Counted from the stretch's first letter, positions 35,278 to 44,303 are shown. The stretch is DNA of 64,000 nt from JACQAP01 sp035275265 (GCA_035275265.1 DATENC010000011.1:1-64000), one strand, 5' to 3'. Notes: generated by a model from the letters alone, not told the origin. Numbers and translations are program-made.

Positions 35278-35583
35278 TTACCAGTTCTCCGCAGGTGGCG
35301 GAATTGGTGCCAGAACGCGCGTTAGCTTTTCGAGAATTGGCGGTTCATCGCTCGGCAATGCTTCGAAGATTTTTAGCAATTGGGGGAAGACTGTCGCACA
35401 CATCGGCGTGAAGTGGAAAAGGTTAGACCCGCCCTCGGTAAAATCATGGTAAACAACCACACTCGTAGGCGCGCCGGCTTTTTCATACTGTGCACGGAGC
35501 TTGGTTATAAGAGTCCATGCCGAAAAAATTCCCGCTCCACGAGGGGGAATGCGTACGCTGTACCACGTTGTTGGCAGGTTCAT
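35278..35583 (-). CDS. Hypothetical protein
   Basis: A 101-residue product starting MNLPTTWYSVRIPPRGAGIF and containing AWTLITKLRAQYEKAGAPTSVVVYHDF, with a Pro-rich end. No family is recognised and no signal peptide or membrane helix is seen. It runs toward the terminator at 35248, which could serve both strands. There is no clear ribosome site before the ATG at 35583, so the gene call rests mainly on a protein-like composition and its placement. Confidence 0.45.
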   Translation of the reverse strand: MNLPTTWYSVRIPPRGAGIFSAWTLITKLRAQYEKAGAPTSVVVYHDFTEGGSNLFHFTPMCATVFPQLLKIFEALPSDEPPILEKLTRVLAPIPPPAENW

Positions 35584-35939
35584 AACGAAATTTCGTGTTC
35601 AAGTATGGACCTTATTTTTCGTGGTAAGTCAACAATCTCTGCAGCCAATCGGCGCATGTAGTGAGTTCGCTACAGCAACATCAAGTGAGTCCAGGGCGAT
35701 CACTTGCCCGAACCACGGTGGCGACTGGTATCCGGCGCCGAGGGAGGCTTCGTTTGAATGCCGTATCTGCGGCAGCAAGAGTTCCACCGGCTCCAGGTCA
35801 CCGGACGCAACGGTAAGAGGCTAGACACTGAGTCGTGGGAATGTTCGGGCTGTTCCGTGATATTTCGGTTCACTAAGTCCCGATGAGATTGATCCATGGT
35901 CTACGGCCTGAAAAGCTGCGCGTAGACAGTTTTGCTAAC
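35584..35939. other. Degenerate stretch before the integrase relic
   Basis: No gene is supported here. A forward frame ends near 35824 with CPNHGGDWYPAP and FECRICGSK, which resembles a zinc-ribbon fragment, but it has no start or ribosome site and overlaps the reverse gene at 35278. The rest shows no structure. Confidence 0.3.
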
Positions 35940-36218
35940 ACCATCATTGCGCGTAAAATCTTTTCAAATGGCGGTACGCCGGTTTTCCCGCTGACGCAGG
36001 CTTTTATCAGCCACGAGTTCCGCGAGGCATGCAAGACCGCCGGCATCGCGAATCTGCATTTTCACGATTTGCGTCATGAGGCCGTGTCGCGCATCTGCGA
36101 GAAGTTACCCATGCATGAGGCGATGCGGGTGACCGGACACAAGACGCCGGCGACGTTAATGGGTTTCCGGGATCGCGAACATGAACCCCGAGCAGAAGTT
36201 AGCCCGCGAGAAGCGTGA
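35940..36218 (+). pseudogene. Tyrosine recombinase (phage integrase) C-terminal relic
   Basis: The frame encodes FPLTQAFISHEFREACKTAGI, HFHDLRHEAVSR and MRVTGHKTPATLM, the catalytic H-x-x-R and GH boxes of tyrosine integrases. The N-terminal half is missing. After TLM the usual RYYxPRAEDLA segment with the nucleophilic Tyr is replaced by GFRDREHEPRAEV; the adjacent frame carries NPEQKLAREK, so a frameshift plus local change is likely. It cannot be active. It is evidence of an old integration event beside tRNA-Cys. Confidence 0.8.
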
Positions 36219-36591
36219 GAGTCTTGCCCGCAGGAAGCGAGAGTTGCTAAAGGCGATCGCGGCCGCGCCGGCTTCCTGGGGCGACCAGATTCGCAGGGTG
36301 CTTGCTCGTAAGCCGGGAAAGGTAGGTGCACCGACAAGGAATGCCGCGAGGGACCGGGGTATTTGCGATGCATACCTTGAGTTTGAACTGAGCCGCCTGG
36401 ATGGAAAGGAAATGCGTACGGCGGTGCAGTTCAAGAACGAGTTGGCCTATCAACACAAAGTCGCTATTCGCACCATAGAGCGCGTCATCAAGAGAGAAGA
36501 TCACTGGATATCCGAAGCACTAGAGAAGCACCTTCGCTTTCTGCTCCAGATGAAAGCACTCAAGCCACGACAGCAATCCCGCAATAAGTAG
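36181..36591 (+). CDS. Hypothetical basic protein after the integrase relic
   Basis: A 136-residue, Arg/Lys-rich protein beginning MNPEQKLAREKRESLARRKRE and containing WGDQIRRVLARKPGKVGAP and FKNELAYQHKVAIRTIERVIKRE, the last of which could be a helix-turn-helix. Function is unknown. It overlaps the end of the integrase relic in another frame and is followed 18 bases later by a clean terminator, which supports it as a transcribed gene. Its first dozen residues may be leftover integrase sequence. Confidence 0.5.
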   Translation: MNPEQKLAREKRESLARRKRELLKAIAAAPASWGDQIRRVLARKPGKVGAPTRNAARDRGICDAYLEFELSRLDGKEMRTAVQFKNELAYQHKVAIRTIERVIKREDHWISEALEKHLRFLLQMKALKPRQQSRNK

Positions 36592-36609
36592 GCGGCAGAG
36601 CATATGCCG

Positions 36610-36632
36610 AGCCCCGCTTTGGCGGGGCTTTT
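36610..36632 (+). terminator. Intrinsic terminator
   Basis: Stem AGCCCCGC / GCGGGGCT with loop TTTG, followed by TTTT. It separates the integrase-associated gene from the DUF6602 gene. Confidence 0.85.
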
Positions 36633-36801
36633 GATTGGTAGCACGCTGCTACCATTTCTGACCCCAGGGTGCCCCTCGGCGTAGAATTGATTTCTGCCGC
36701 CCGAATGGACCTGAGAACACAAAACGAGTAACCGACCCGAGAGCCCAGGCATTCAAGCGTACTACGAAACACTCCGAAAGATTTTCGAGCTGCAGGCAAG
36801 C

Positions 36802-37554
36802 GTGTTGACGGGAGTGCTGCCGCACCATGGAGAGCGAGGGGAAAATAATGAGGAGCGGGTCCGCAAATTTCTTGGCAAAGTGCTCCCGAAAAAATTTTCT
36901 GTTGGCACCGGCTTCATTGTTTGTTCGGATCCTAAAATCCCTACGAGTAGCCAAACAGACGTAGTCATATACGATGAATTTCACAATTCCCCCCTTCACA
37001 GGGAATTGGCTGCTTACGTTTATCCCGCCGGGATTGTCTATGGGACTGTTGAAGTCAAAGGAAAGCTTCGCTCAGGCGACTTGAGGCAAGTCTTTGACGA
37101 TGTCCAAAAAATCCGGGGACTTGCCGAACACCGGTGGTACGTGCACTACGGTGGGGTGGCGAAAGATTCCACACGTCCAACGGAGTTAGTCACGGCCGCG
37201 CAAGAATTCCAGATTGCTGGTCCGCCGTCGAGAACGTTTCTTTTTGCGTTCTCTCAAGACGGGTGGCGAACCATCGACGCCTTGGTTGAGAGTCTGAAGA
37301 CGATGTCTAAAGAGATTCCCTCGCACATTCATGGCTACTGTGGGAATTTTCCACAGCCGGCGCATGCAATGGTTCACAGATACAACAGCGTCCTTCGCCG
37401 TATCGTCGTTTCGTCACCCAACACTCATCGAGAGACGACCGTAACGAGTCGGATCATGCTGGCAACCGCTGTTTTCTTCAATTACCTCACGGCATTCGTC
37501 GTCAGTGGCGAGTCAGCAATCATCAATCAAGAATCTCGCCTGGCACCCCGCTGA
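36802..37554 (+). CDS. DUF6602 domain protein, PD-(D/E)XK nuclease-like
   Basis: The frame gives 250 residues from the GTG at 36802: HHGERGENNEERVRKFLGKVLPKKFSVGTGFIV, then the nuclease-like core TDVVIYDEF and YGTVEVKGKL, matching an Asp followed by E-x-K. This is the DUF6602 pattern. The conserved N-terminus seems to lie upstream: the same frame back to 36715 encodes IQAYYETLRKIFELQASVL with no ATG, GTG or TTG, while an ATG at 36705 in another frame gives MDLRTQNE and then stops. The gene is therefore probably frameshifted near 36725, or uses a rare start such as ATT at 36751. The molecular role is unknown. The GNAT gene follows after 12 bases. Confidence 0.7.
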   Translation: MLTGVLPHHGERGENNEERVRKFLGKVLPKKFSVGTGFIVCSDPKIPTSSQTDVVIYDEFHNSPLHRELAAYVYPAGIVYGTVEVKGKLRSGDLRQVFDDVQKIRGLAEHRWYVHYGGVAKDSTRPTELVTAAQEFQIAGPPSRTFLFAFSQDGWRTIDALVESLKTMSKEIPSHIHGYCGNFPQPAHAMVHRYNSVLRRIVVSSPNTHRETTVTSRIMLATAVFFNYLTAFVVSGESAIINQESRLAPR

Positions 37555-37566
37555 AAGGAATATGAC

Positions 37567-38220
37567 ATGGCCTGGACCAACGTAGACAATCTCTCCAAGA
37601 ATGTGCCGCTGCCAGAGGGCTATCGATACGAACGACTCACGCGCGCGGACATTGCGAATGTCGTGCGTTCGTTGGCCGAGTGGTATCCAGGGATTGCCGT
37701 CGGGAATGCTAGTTGCCACCTCGACGAGAGCTTTTACACCGACAAGGTTGTTCTGGATGGCGAGCTCGAGCGGGATTTTTTTGTAATCCTGTTCAAAAAG
37801 GAGGCGGAACTCGTGGGCGTGCTCTCGGTTGAGCGAGACCGTGACAGTGAAGTGCTGTACGGGCGAGTTGGAGCAGTTTCCGCGAAACACCGAGGCTTGA
37901 ACCTAAGCGAAAGATTTCCCGCCCTGATCGAAACAATGGGCCACGCCATGGGGATGGGTATGGTCTACGGACTCGCAACCTTGAAAGTTCCGCACATGCA
38001 GACGAAGTTCGAGCGCCTGGGCTGGCAGCTGATTGGCATCATTCCTGGATTCGACAGAGAAATGGTGGAGCCCGGAGTTGTCAAACGCGTCTACGAGGCC
38101 ATTTACACAAAAGTGCTTGTCCGTGACGAGGACTTGATGCGCCCCCGCTACGCAGACATGACGTCCAAGACAACTGAGCTCTTTGAACTTCTATACCCGG
38201 GCAAGGCTAGTCCGGCCTGA
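37567..38220 (+). CDS. GNAT-type N-acetyltransferase, probable
   Basis: A 217-residue protein with a GNAT-like core: FFVILFKKEAELVGVLSVER, GRVGAVSAKHRGLNLSERFPALIETMGHAMGM (acetyl-CoA loop region) and MQTKFERLGWQLIGIIPGFDRE. The substrate is unknown. AAAGGA precedes the ATG, and it lies 12 bases after the DUF6602 gene, so the two are almost certainly co-transcribed. It is the last gene of the accessory stretch before the formate dehydrogenase locus on the other strand. Confidence 0.7.
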   Translation: MAWTNVDNLSKNVPLPEGYRYERLTRADIANVVRSLAEWYPGIAVGNASCHLDESFYTDKVVLDGELERDFFVILFKKEAELVGVLSVERDRDSEVLYGRVGAVSAKHRGLNLSERFPALIETMGHAMGMGMVYGLATLKVPHMQTKFERLGWQLIGIIPGFDREMVEPGVVKRVYEAIYTKVLVRDEDLMRPRYADMTSKTTELFELLYPGKASPA

Positions 38221-38258
38221 CAACACTGCAGCGTTGAAAGGCCGTTCGGTGGGCCGAC

Positions 38259-38495
38259 TCAACTGCCTTGGTGCGTCTTACTTGATTCGGCCAGCTTCAG
38301 GACGGCGCTCTTTGCAAGTTCTCCGAGGCCTTCTCCACCGGCATCGAGGTGTTTGATGATCGCTGTCCGCATGCGGGGTTCCCAGAAACGTTTGAGATGG
38401 CCTGCGATGCCCGCGATGGCAACGTCGCGGTCCTGCTCGGCACGGAAGAAACTTTCGATCTGGTTGACCATCTTCACCAGGTAGAGAGTATTCAT
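38259..38495 (-). CDS. fdsD: Formate dehydrogenase delta subunit FdsD
   Basis: A 78-residue protein beginning MNTLYLVKMVNQIESFF, with HLKRFWEPRMRTAII and a C-terminal helix. This is the FdsD family, needed for assembly or activity of NAD-linked molybdenum formate dehydrogenases. Its start overlaps the fdhD stop (ATGA). It is the last gene of the fds operon, as in Cupriavidus fdsGBACD. Confidence 0.92.
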   Translation of the reverse strand: MNTLYLVKMVNQIESFFRAEQDRDVAIAGIAGHLKRFWEPRMRTAIIKHLDAGGEGLGELAKSAVLKLAESSKTHQGS

Positions 38496-39328
38496 ACCGC
38501 CACGCTTTTTCGGGCGATCGCAATGCGCTCCGAGTGGGCGTAAACCGTGTGCCTGGTGCCTCGGGCGAAAGCAACCAGGGTCACACCTGTTTCCTGCGCC
38601 ATGCGGACTGCGAGCGCGGTCGGTGCCGATATCGCGCAAAGAATCTCGATCCCGACTACGGCGGATTTCTGAACCATCTCGTAGCTGGCGCGGCTCGTTA
38701 TCAGGGCGGCGCCGTCGCCAAATAGCATTTTCTTGCCAATCATTGCGCCGATCAGCTTGTCGAGAGCGTTGTGGCGGCCCACATCCTCGCGTGTGAGCTG
38801 AATCCGGCCAGCCCGATCGATCCAGGCGGCTGCGTGGACCGCTCCGGTCATGCCATGCAAGGATTGGGTTTCCGAAAGACCGCTCATGGCTTCCTGAAGA
38901 ACGACGGGAGAGATCGAGCCGCTCGTCGCGACCGGCGGCGGGTGCCGCACAGCCTGCGCGAGAGTCTGCGCACCGCACAAGCCGCACCCGATGCGGCCGA
39001 TCAGATTGCGCCGCTTGCGATCGAGCTCCCGAAACCGGACCCCTGCAATATCGATGTTGGCTTCGATGCCATCCTTCAGCATGCGGATGCGTACGCCCGA
39101 CAACTCATCGGGCTTGTGGATGATGCCCTCGCTGAGGCTGAACCCCAGTACGAAATCTTCAATGTCCTCCGGTGTCGCCATCATGACTACGTGTGGAACC
39201 CCGTTGTAGACCAGGGCGACCGCGGTTTCGATGGCAATCGTGTCGTTAGACGTGACGGAGCGTTCACCGTCCCAACGGCATCCGACGACCGTTTCACGGG
39301 TGCTGAACGCTTTGGGGTGGCCGAACAA
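38492..39328 (-). CDS. fdhD: Formate dehydrogenase accessory sulfurtransferase FdhD (FdsC)
   Basis: A 278-residue protein that transfers sulfur to the bis-MGD cofactor before insertion into formate dehydrogenase. The Cys pair is Cys115/Cys118 in IGCGLCGAQ, and REDVGRHNALDKLIG is conserved. Translation starts at TTG 39328 with GAGG upstream, 19 bases after fdsA. In the Cupriavidus operon this position is called fdsC. Confidence 0.95.
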   Translation of the reverse strand: MFGHPKAFSTRETVVGCRWDGERSVTSNDTIAIETAVALVYNGVPHVVMMATPEDIEDFVLGFSLSEGIIHKPDELSGVRIRMLKDGIEANIDIAGVRFRELDRKRRNLIGRIGCGLCGAQTLAQAVRHPPPVATSGSISPVVLQEAMSGLSETQSLHGMTGAVHAAAWIDRAGRIQLTREDVGRHNALDKLIGAMIGKKMLFGDGAALITSRASYEMVQKSAVVGIEILCAISAPTALAVRMAQETGVTLVAFARGTRHTVYAHSERIAIARKSVAV

Positions 39329-39347
39329 TGGCGTGATCCTCGTCGCC

Positions 39348-42200
39348 TTAGCGGACGTTTTCGGGCTTGCGCTGCTTGAGCAGTGCGAGCTGCTCTTCCG
39401 AGAACCGTCGGTAGTTGCGCTGCCATTCCGACGGCTGGGAAACGCGCATCAACTGCACCGCAGTTACCTTGTATTCCGGGCAGTTGGTAGCCCAATCGGA
39501 GTTGTCAGTGGTGATGACGTTCGCCCCGGACTCGGGAAAGTGGAACGTCGTATAGACCACCCCGGGAGCCATCCGGGTGGTGATCCTTGCGCGCAGAACG
39601 GTCTCACCGGCGCGGCTCACGATGCCGACCCAGTCGTTTTCGCGTATTCCACGTTCCTCCGCGTCGTGCGGATGGATGTCTACACGGTCCTCGTCATGCC
39701 AGAGCACGTTCTCGGTTCTGCGGGTCTGAGCGCCCACGTTGTATTGGCTGAGTATCCGGCCGGTGGTCATGAGCAGCGGATACCGGCTGTTGGTCCGCTC
39801 GTCGGTGGGTACGTATTCGGTGACGACGAACTTACCCTTGCCGCGCACGAATTCTCCGACGTGCATGACCGGAGTTCCCTCCGGCGCACCGTCATTGCAC
39901 GGCCACTGGATGCTGCCCAGCTTGTCGAGCTTCTCATAGCTCACACCGCGAAAGGTTGGCGTAAGCCGCGCTATTTCGGCCATGATTTCCGATGGGTGCG
40001 AATAGTCCATGGGGTAACCCATCGCGTTGGCGAGCGCCATGGTCGCTTCCCAATCTTCCAGGCCTCCGAGGGCCGGCATCACCTTGCGCACGCGCGAGAT
40101 GCGCCGCTCGGCGTTGGTGAACGTGCCGTTTTTCTCCAGGAACGACGAACCCGGCAGAAAGACGTGGGCATACTTGGCCGTTTCGTTGAGAAAAAGGTCC
40201 TGCACCACCAGGCATTCCAGTGCCTCGAGGGCGTGGCCGACGTGCTGGGTATTGGGGTCGGACTGCACCAGATCCTCACCCTGCACGTAGAGACCCTTGA
40301 AGCTGCCATCGAGTGCAGCCTCGAACATGTTGGGGATACGCAGACCCGGCTCGTCGATCAACTTCACCGCCCAGGCAGTCTCGAACGATTCCCGCGTCTT
40401 CGAGTCGGAGACGTGGCGATACCCCGGTAGCTCGTGCGGGAAAGACCCCATGTCGCATGCGCCCTGCACGTTGTTCTGGCCGCGCAGCGGATTGACGCCG
40501 ACGCCCTCACGGCCGAGGTTGCCCGTAGCCATGGCGAGGTTGGCGATGCCGATGACCATGGTCGAACCCTGGCTGTGCTCGCTGACCCCGAGGCCGTAAT
40601 AGATCGCCGCATTGCCACCGGTCGCATACAGGCGTGCGGCGCCACGGAGTTCTGCCGCCGGTACGCGGGTGATGACCTCCACTGCCTCGGGCGAGTTGAT
40701 ACTCCGCGCGACGAATTCCCGCCACTTGCGGAACGCTTCCTCCTCGCAGCGCTCGGCAATGAACGCCTCGTCCATCAGTCCCTCGGTGACGACCACGTGA
40801 GCGAGGGCGTTGATGACGGCCACGTTGGTTCCCGGGGGCAACTGCAGGTGGTAGTCGGCCTTGACATGCGGCATGTCCACGAGATCGATGGCTCGCGGAT
40901 CGACCACGATCAGCTTCGCGCCCTCGCGCAAACGCGCCTTCATCTGCGATGCAAATACGGGATGGGCGTCGGTTGGATTGGCGCCGATCACCATGATGAC
41001 GTCGGCCTTCTGGACCGAATCAAAATTCTGCGTCCCGGCCGATTCACCCAGGGTGGTCTTAAGCCCATACCCGGTCGGGGAATGGCAGACGCGCGCACAG
41101 GTATCAACGTTGTTGTTGCCGAATCCTGCGCGCACCAGTTTCTGGACCAGGTAGGTTTCTTCGTTGGTACAGCGTGACGAGGTGATGCCGCCGATCGAGT
41201 CGCGGCCGTGTTGCGCCTGGATGCGTTTGAACTGCGCGGCGGCATGACCGACCGCTTCTTCCCAGGACACTTCCCGCCAGGGATCGGTGATTTTTTCGCG
41301 GATCATCGGCTTGGTGATGCGATCCGGATGGCTCGCATAGCCCCATGCGAAACGCCCTTTGACGCACGAGTGGCCGTGGTTGGCGTGCCCATCCTTGTTG
41401 GGCACCATGCGCACGACCGTATTGCCCTGCATCTCGGCCTTGAATGAGCAACCCACTCCGCAATAGGCACAAGTGGTGATCACGCTGTGCTCGGGCTGGC
41501 CAAGCTGGATGACCGTCTTTTCCATGAGCGTGGCGGTTGGGCAGGCCTGAACGCAGGCGCCGCAGGACACGCATTCCGAGCCGAGGAAGGATTCATTATG
41601 CGATGCTGCAACGCGCGACTCGAAGCCGCGACCACTGATCGTGAGCGCAAAGGTCCCTTGTACCTCTTCGCAGGCGCGCACGCAGCGGCTGCATACGATG
41701 CACTTGCTTGGATCGTAGGTGAAATAGGGGTTCGATTCGTCCTTGGCATCGTGCAGATGGTTCGCGCCCTCATAGCCGTAGCGCACCTCGCGCAATCCCA
41801 CCGCGCCCGCCATGTCCTGCAGCTCGCAATTGCCGTTGGCGGGGCAGGTCAGGCAGTCGAGCGGGTGGTCGGAGATATAGAGTTCCATCACGCCGCGGCG
41901 AAGTTGCGCAAGCTTGGCCGATTGGGTACGGACTTTCATCCCGGGCGCGACTTGAGTCGTGCACGATGCGGGGTAACCCTTGCGTCCCTCGATCTCGACC
42001 AGGCATAGCCGGCAGGAGCCGAACGGCTCCACGCTGTCGGTCGCGCATAGTTTGGGTATCTTTGCGCCCATCGTCATGGCCGCATGCATCAGCGACGTGC
42101 CGGCGGGAACGGTGACGGCTGCTCCGTCTATCTCCAACGTCACCGAGATAACGGATTGGCGCTTCGGGGTGCCGAAATCAGTATCTGATTTTGAGAGCAT
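39348..42200 (-). CDS. fdsA: NAD-dependent formate dehydrogenase alpha subunit FdsA
   Basis: A 950-residue catalytic subunit oxidising formate to CO2. From the N-terminus: a 2Fe-2S domain (Cys52, 63, 66, 80), a His/Cys 4Fe-4S motif (HPLDCLTCPANGNC, 112-125), two ferredoxin-type clusters (CIVCSRCVRAC and CVSCGACVQACP), a 4Fe-4S motif (CAYCGVGC), and the molybdopterin domain with the Mo-ligand Cys372 in CARVCHSP (Cys where E. coli FdhF has selenocysteine). The ATG at 42200 has AGGAG at good spacing. It lies 31 bases after fdsB and is cytoplasmic, with no twin-Arg signal. Confidence 0.97.
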   Translation of the reverse strand: MLSKSDTDFGTPKRQSVISVTLEIDGAAVTVPAGTSLMHAAMTMGAKIPKLCATDSVEPFGSCRLCLVEIEGRKGYPASCTTQVAPGMKVRTQSAKLAQLRRGVMELYISDHPLDCLTCPANGNCELQDMAGAVGLREVRYGYEGANHLHDAKDESNPYFTYDPSKCIVCSRCVRACEEVQGTFALTISGRGFESRVAASHNESFLGSECVSCGACVQACPTATLMEKTVIQLGQPEHSVITTCAYCGVGCSFKAEMQGNTVVRMVPNKDGHANHGHSCVKGRFAWGYASHPDRITKPMIREKITDPWREVSWEEAVGHAAAQFKRIQAQHGRDSIGGITSSRCTNEETYLVQKLVRAGFGNNNVDTCARVCHSPTGYGLKTTLGESAGTQNFDSVQKADVIMVIGANPTDAHPVFASQMKARLREGAKLIVVDPRAIDLVDMPHVKADYHLQLPPGTNVAVINALAHVVVTEGLMDEAFIAERCEEEAFRKWREFVARSINSPEAVEVITRVPAAELRGAARLYATGGNAAIYYGLGVSEHSQGSTMVIGIANLAMATGNLGREGVGVNPLRGQNNVQGACDMGSFPHELPGYRHVSDSKTRESFETAWAVKLIDEPGLRIPNMFEAALDGSFKGLYVQGEDLVQSDPNTQHVGHALEALECLVVQDLFLNETAKYAHVFLPGSSFLEKNGTFTNAERRISRVRKVMPALGGLEDWEATMALANAMGYPMDYSHPSEIMAEIARLTPTFRGVSYEKLDKLGSIQWPCNDGAPEGTPVMHVGEFVRGKGKFVVTEYVPTDERTNSRYPLLMTTGRILSQYNVGAQTRRTENVLWHDEDRVDIHPHDAEERGIRENDWVGIVSRAGETVLRARITTRMAPGVVYTTFHFPESGANVITTDNSDWATNCPEYKVTAVQLMRVSQPSEWQRNYRRFSEEQLALLKQRKPENVR

Positions 42201-42231
42201 GGATGTCTCCTGTTGCAGTCCGTATGCCCGG

Positions 42232-43785
42232 TCAGGCGGCTTTGTCCTGGCGCCGGGCGCCAAAGTCTTCCGGGAAATGTTCGAGCGCGCTCACAATCGG
42301 GTAGGGAGTCATTCCACCCAGGGCGCAGAGCGATCCGTTGAGCATCGTGTCGCACAGGTCGCGCAGCAGCGCGATGTTCGCGTCGCGATTTTTCCCGACG
42401 ATGATCTTGTCGATGACTTCGACGCCGCGCACCGAACCGATACGGCACGGCGTGCACTTGCCGCAGGACTCGATGGCGCAGAATTCCATCGCGTAGCGCG
42501 CCATTTGCGCCATGTCTACCGTATCGTCGAATGCGACTACGCCGCCGTGGCCGATCATTGCCGAGATGCCCGCAAACGCCTCGTAGTCGAGCGGCGTGTC
42601 GAACTGGGACACAGGCAGGTATGCACCCAGCGGACCGCCGACTTGCACGGCGCGAATCGGCCGCCCGGTGGCGGAGCCTCCGCCGTAGTCGTAGAGCAAT
42701 TCGCGCAGGGTCAGGCCGAAGGCCTTTTCCACAAGACCGCCATGCTTGATATTCCCGGCAAGCTGGAACGGCAGCGTCCCGCGCGATCGGCCCATGCCAT
42801 AGTGCCGGTAGAATTCCGCGCCCTTGTCGAGGATGACGGGCACGCTGGCAAGCGAGATCACGTTGTTGATCAGGGTCGGCTTGCCGAACAAGCCCTGGAT
42901 CGCCGGCAGGGGAGGCTTGAATCGAATCACCCCGCGCTTGCCCTCGAGGCTTTCCAGGAGTGAAGTCTCCTCGCCGCAGATATAGGCACCCGCGCCTCGC
43001 CGCACTTCCAGATTGAAGCGTTGCCCCGATTGCAGGATGTTATCGCCGAGGTAACCTCGTTCCCTGGCGCTCGCGATGGATTGCTCCAGCGTTGCCTCTG
43101 CATAGGGGTATTCGGAGCGCACGTAAATGTAGCCCTGCGTCGCGCCGAGTGCGATACCTGCGATCGTCATGCCTTCGATGAGCACGAAGGGATCGCCTTC
43201 CATGATCATGCGGTCGGAAAACGTACCGGAATCGCCTTCGTCGGCATTGCACACCACGTACTTTTGATCCGCCTGCGTTTCCAGAACTGTTTTCCACTTG
43301 ATGCCGGCGGGGAAAGCCGCGCCGCCACGCCCCCGGAGTCCCGAATCTGCGACCGCCTGAACCGTTGCGGCGCCTCCGATTTCAAGCGCGCGCTCTAGTC
43401 CGCGATAACCGCCGGATGTCAGGTAGTCGTCCAGTGACAGCGGATCGACGATGCCGACGCGTGCAAAGGTCAACCGCTCCTGGTTCTCGAGATAGGGAAT
43501 TTTCTCCGTGGCACCTAGGCCCAGAGGGTGTTCGCCGCCGTGCAGAAAATCGTTTTCGAACAGACTATGAACATCCGCGGGAGTCACCGGCCCGTAGGCC
43601 ATGCGGCCGTTCGAAGTCGCGACTTCGACCATCGGTTCCAGCCATAACAAGCCGCGCGAGCCGTTGCGCACCAGACGCACGGATGCGCCACGCTTCACCG
43701 CCTCGGCGACGATGGCGCTGGCCACCGCATCCGCGCCGAGCGAAATGGCACTCGAATCCCGGGGCACGTAGACGGTGATGGTCAT
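42232..43785 (-). CDS. fdsB: NAD-dependent formate dehydrogenase beta subunit FdsB
   Basis: A 517-residue NuoF-like diaphorase subunit that carries FMN and passes electrons to NAD+. A thioredoxin-like N-terminal region precedes the FMN/NADH domain (GLRGRGGAAFPAGIKWK, CNADEGDSGTFSDR, GAGAYICGEETSLLESLEG) and the 4Fe-4S site ESCGKCTPCRIG. Its start overlaps the fdsG stop by four bases. Confidence 0.97.
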   Translation of the reverse strand: MTITVYVPRDSSAISLGADAVASAIVAEAVKRGASVRLVRNGSRGLLWLEPMVEVATSNGRMAYGPVTPADVHSLFENDFLHGGEHPLGLGATEKIPYLENQERLTFARVGIVDPLSLDDYLTSGGYRGLERALEIGGAATVQAVADSGLRGRGGAAFPAGIKWKTVLETQADQKYVVCNADEGDSGTFSDRMIMEGDPFVLIEGMTIAGIALGATQGYIYVRSEYPYAEATLEQSIASARERGYLGDNILQSGQRFNLEVRRGAGAYICGEETSLLESLEGKRGVIRFKPPLPAIQGLFGKPTLINNVISLASVPVILDKGAEFYRHYGMGRSRGTLPFQLAGNIKHGGLVEKAFGLTLRELLYDYGGGSATGRPIRAVQVGGPLGAYLPVSQFDTPLDYEAFAGISAMIGHGGVVAFDDTVDMAQMARYAMEFCAIESCGKCTPCRIGSVRGVEVIDKIIVGKNRDANIALLRDLCDTMLNGSLCALGGMTPYPIVSALEHFPEDFGARRQDKAA

Positions 43786-44258
43786 CGTGTCTCCCCAAGA
43801 CCGCGCATGAGCACATCGAAACGTTCGGGGCTGACCCGTCCAAAAAGATCATCGTCAACCATCACGGACGGCGAACAGGCACAGTTGCCCAGGCAATAGA
43901 CCGGTTCAAGGCTGATCGCGCCGTCGGCAGTCGTCTCGTGGAACCCGACCCTCAGCGAGGATTTCGCATGATCGCGCAGGGCGTTTGCCCCCATCGCCTG
44001 ACAGGCCTCCGCCACGCAGATTCGAACCACGTGCCGGCCGGCGGGCGCCGTTCGAAAGTGATGGTAAAAACTGATGACGCCATGCACGTCCGCGCGCGAG
44101 AGATTGAGTGCTTTCGCGATTACGGGCACGGCCTCAGGGGGCACATGACCGATACGGTCCTGGATTGCGTGCAGAACGGGAAGCAGCGGCCCGGGCCGCC
44201 ATCCTTCGGCCTGGATTGCCGACGCGACCGCATCGTCCGAAAACTGGACTTCACTCAT
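43782..44258 (-). CDS. fdsG: NAD-dependent formate dehydrogenase gamma subunit FdsG
   Basis: A 158-residue NuoE-like 2Fe-2S subunit. Cluster ligands are in RICVAEACQAMGA and CLGNCACSPSVMVDD. I start it at the ATG at 44258 (MSEVQFSDDAV), as the upstream frame extension is unlike the family. It is the first gene of fdsGBA-fdhD-fdsD. One palindromic operator lies 46 bases upstream. Confidence 0.95.
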   Translation of the reverse strand: MSEVQFSDDAVASAIQAEGWRPGPLLPVLHAIQDRIGHVPPEAVPVIAKALNLSRADVHGVISFYHHFRTAPAGRHVVRICVAEACQAMGANALRDHAKSSLRVGFHETTADGAISLEPVYCLGNCACSPSVMVDDDLFGRVSPERFDVLMRGLGETR

Positions 44259-44303
44259 CCCCGGCTCTCTTGTCGCCGCCCGCCCGACGTGGCATCTGCT
44301 TTT

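Noticed and set aside
35501..35824. Forward frame with a zinc-ribbon-like CPNHGG and CRICGS ending
   Set aside because: It lacks a ribosome site, overlaps a reverse gene and looks like a chance or relic fragment.
39231..41177. Long forward open frames opposite fdsA
   Set aside because: They mirror the codon pattern of fdsA and carry no recognisable domain or ribosome site.
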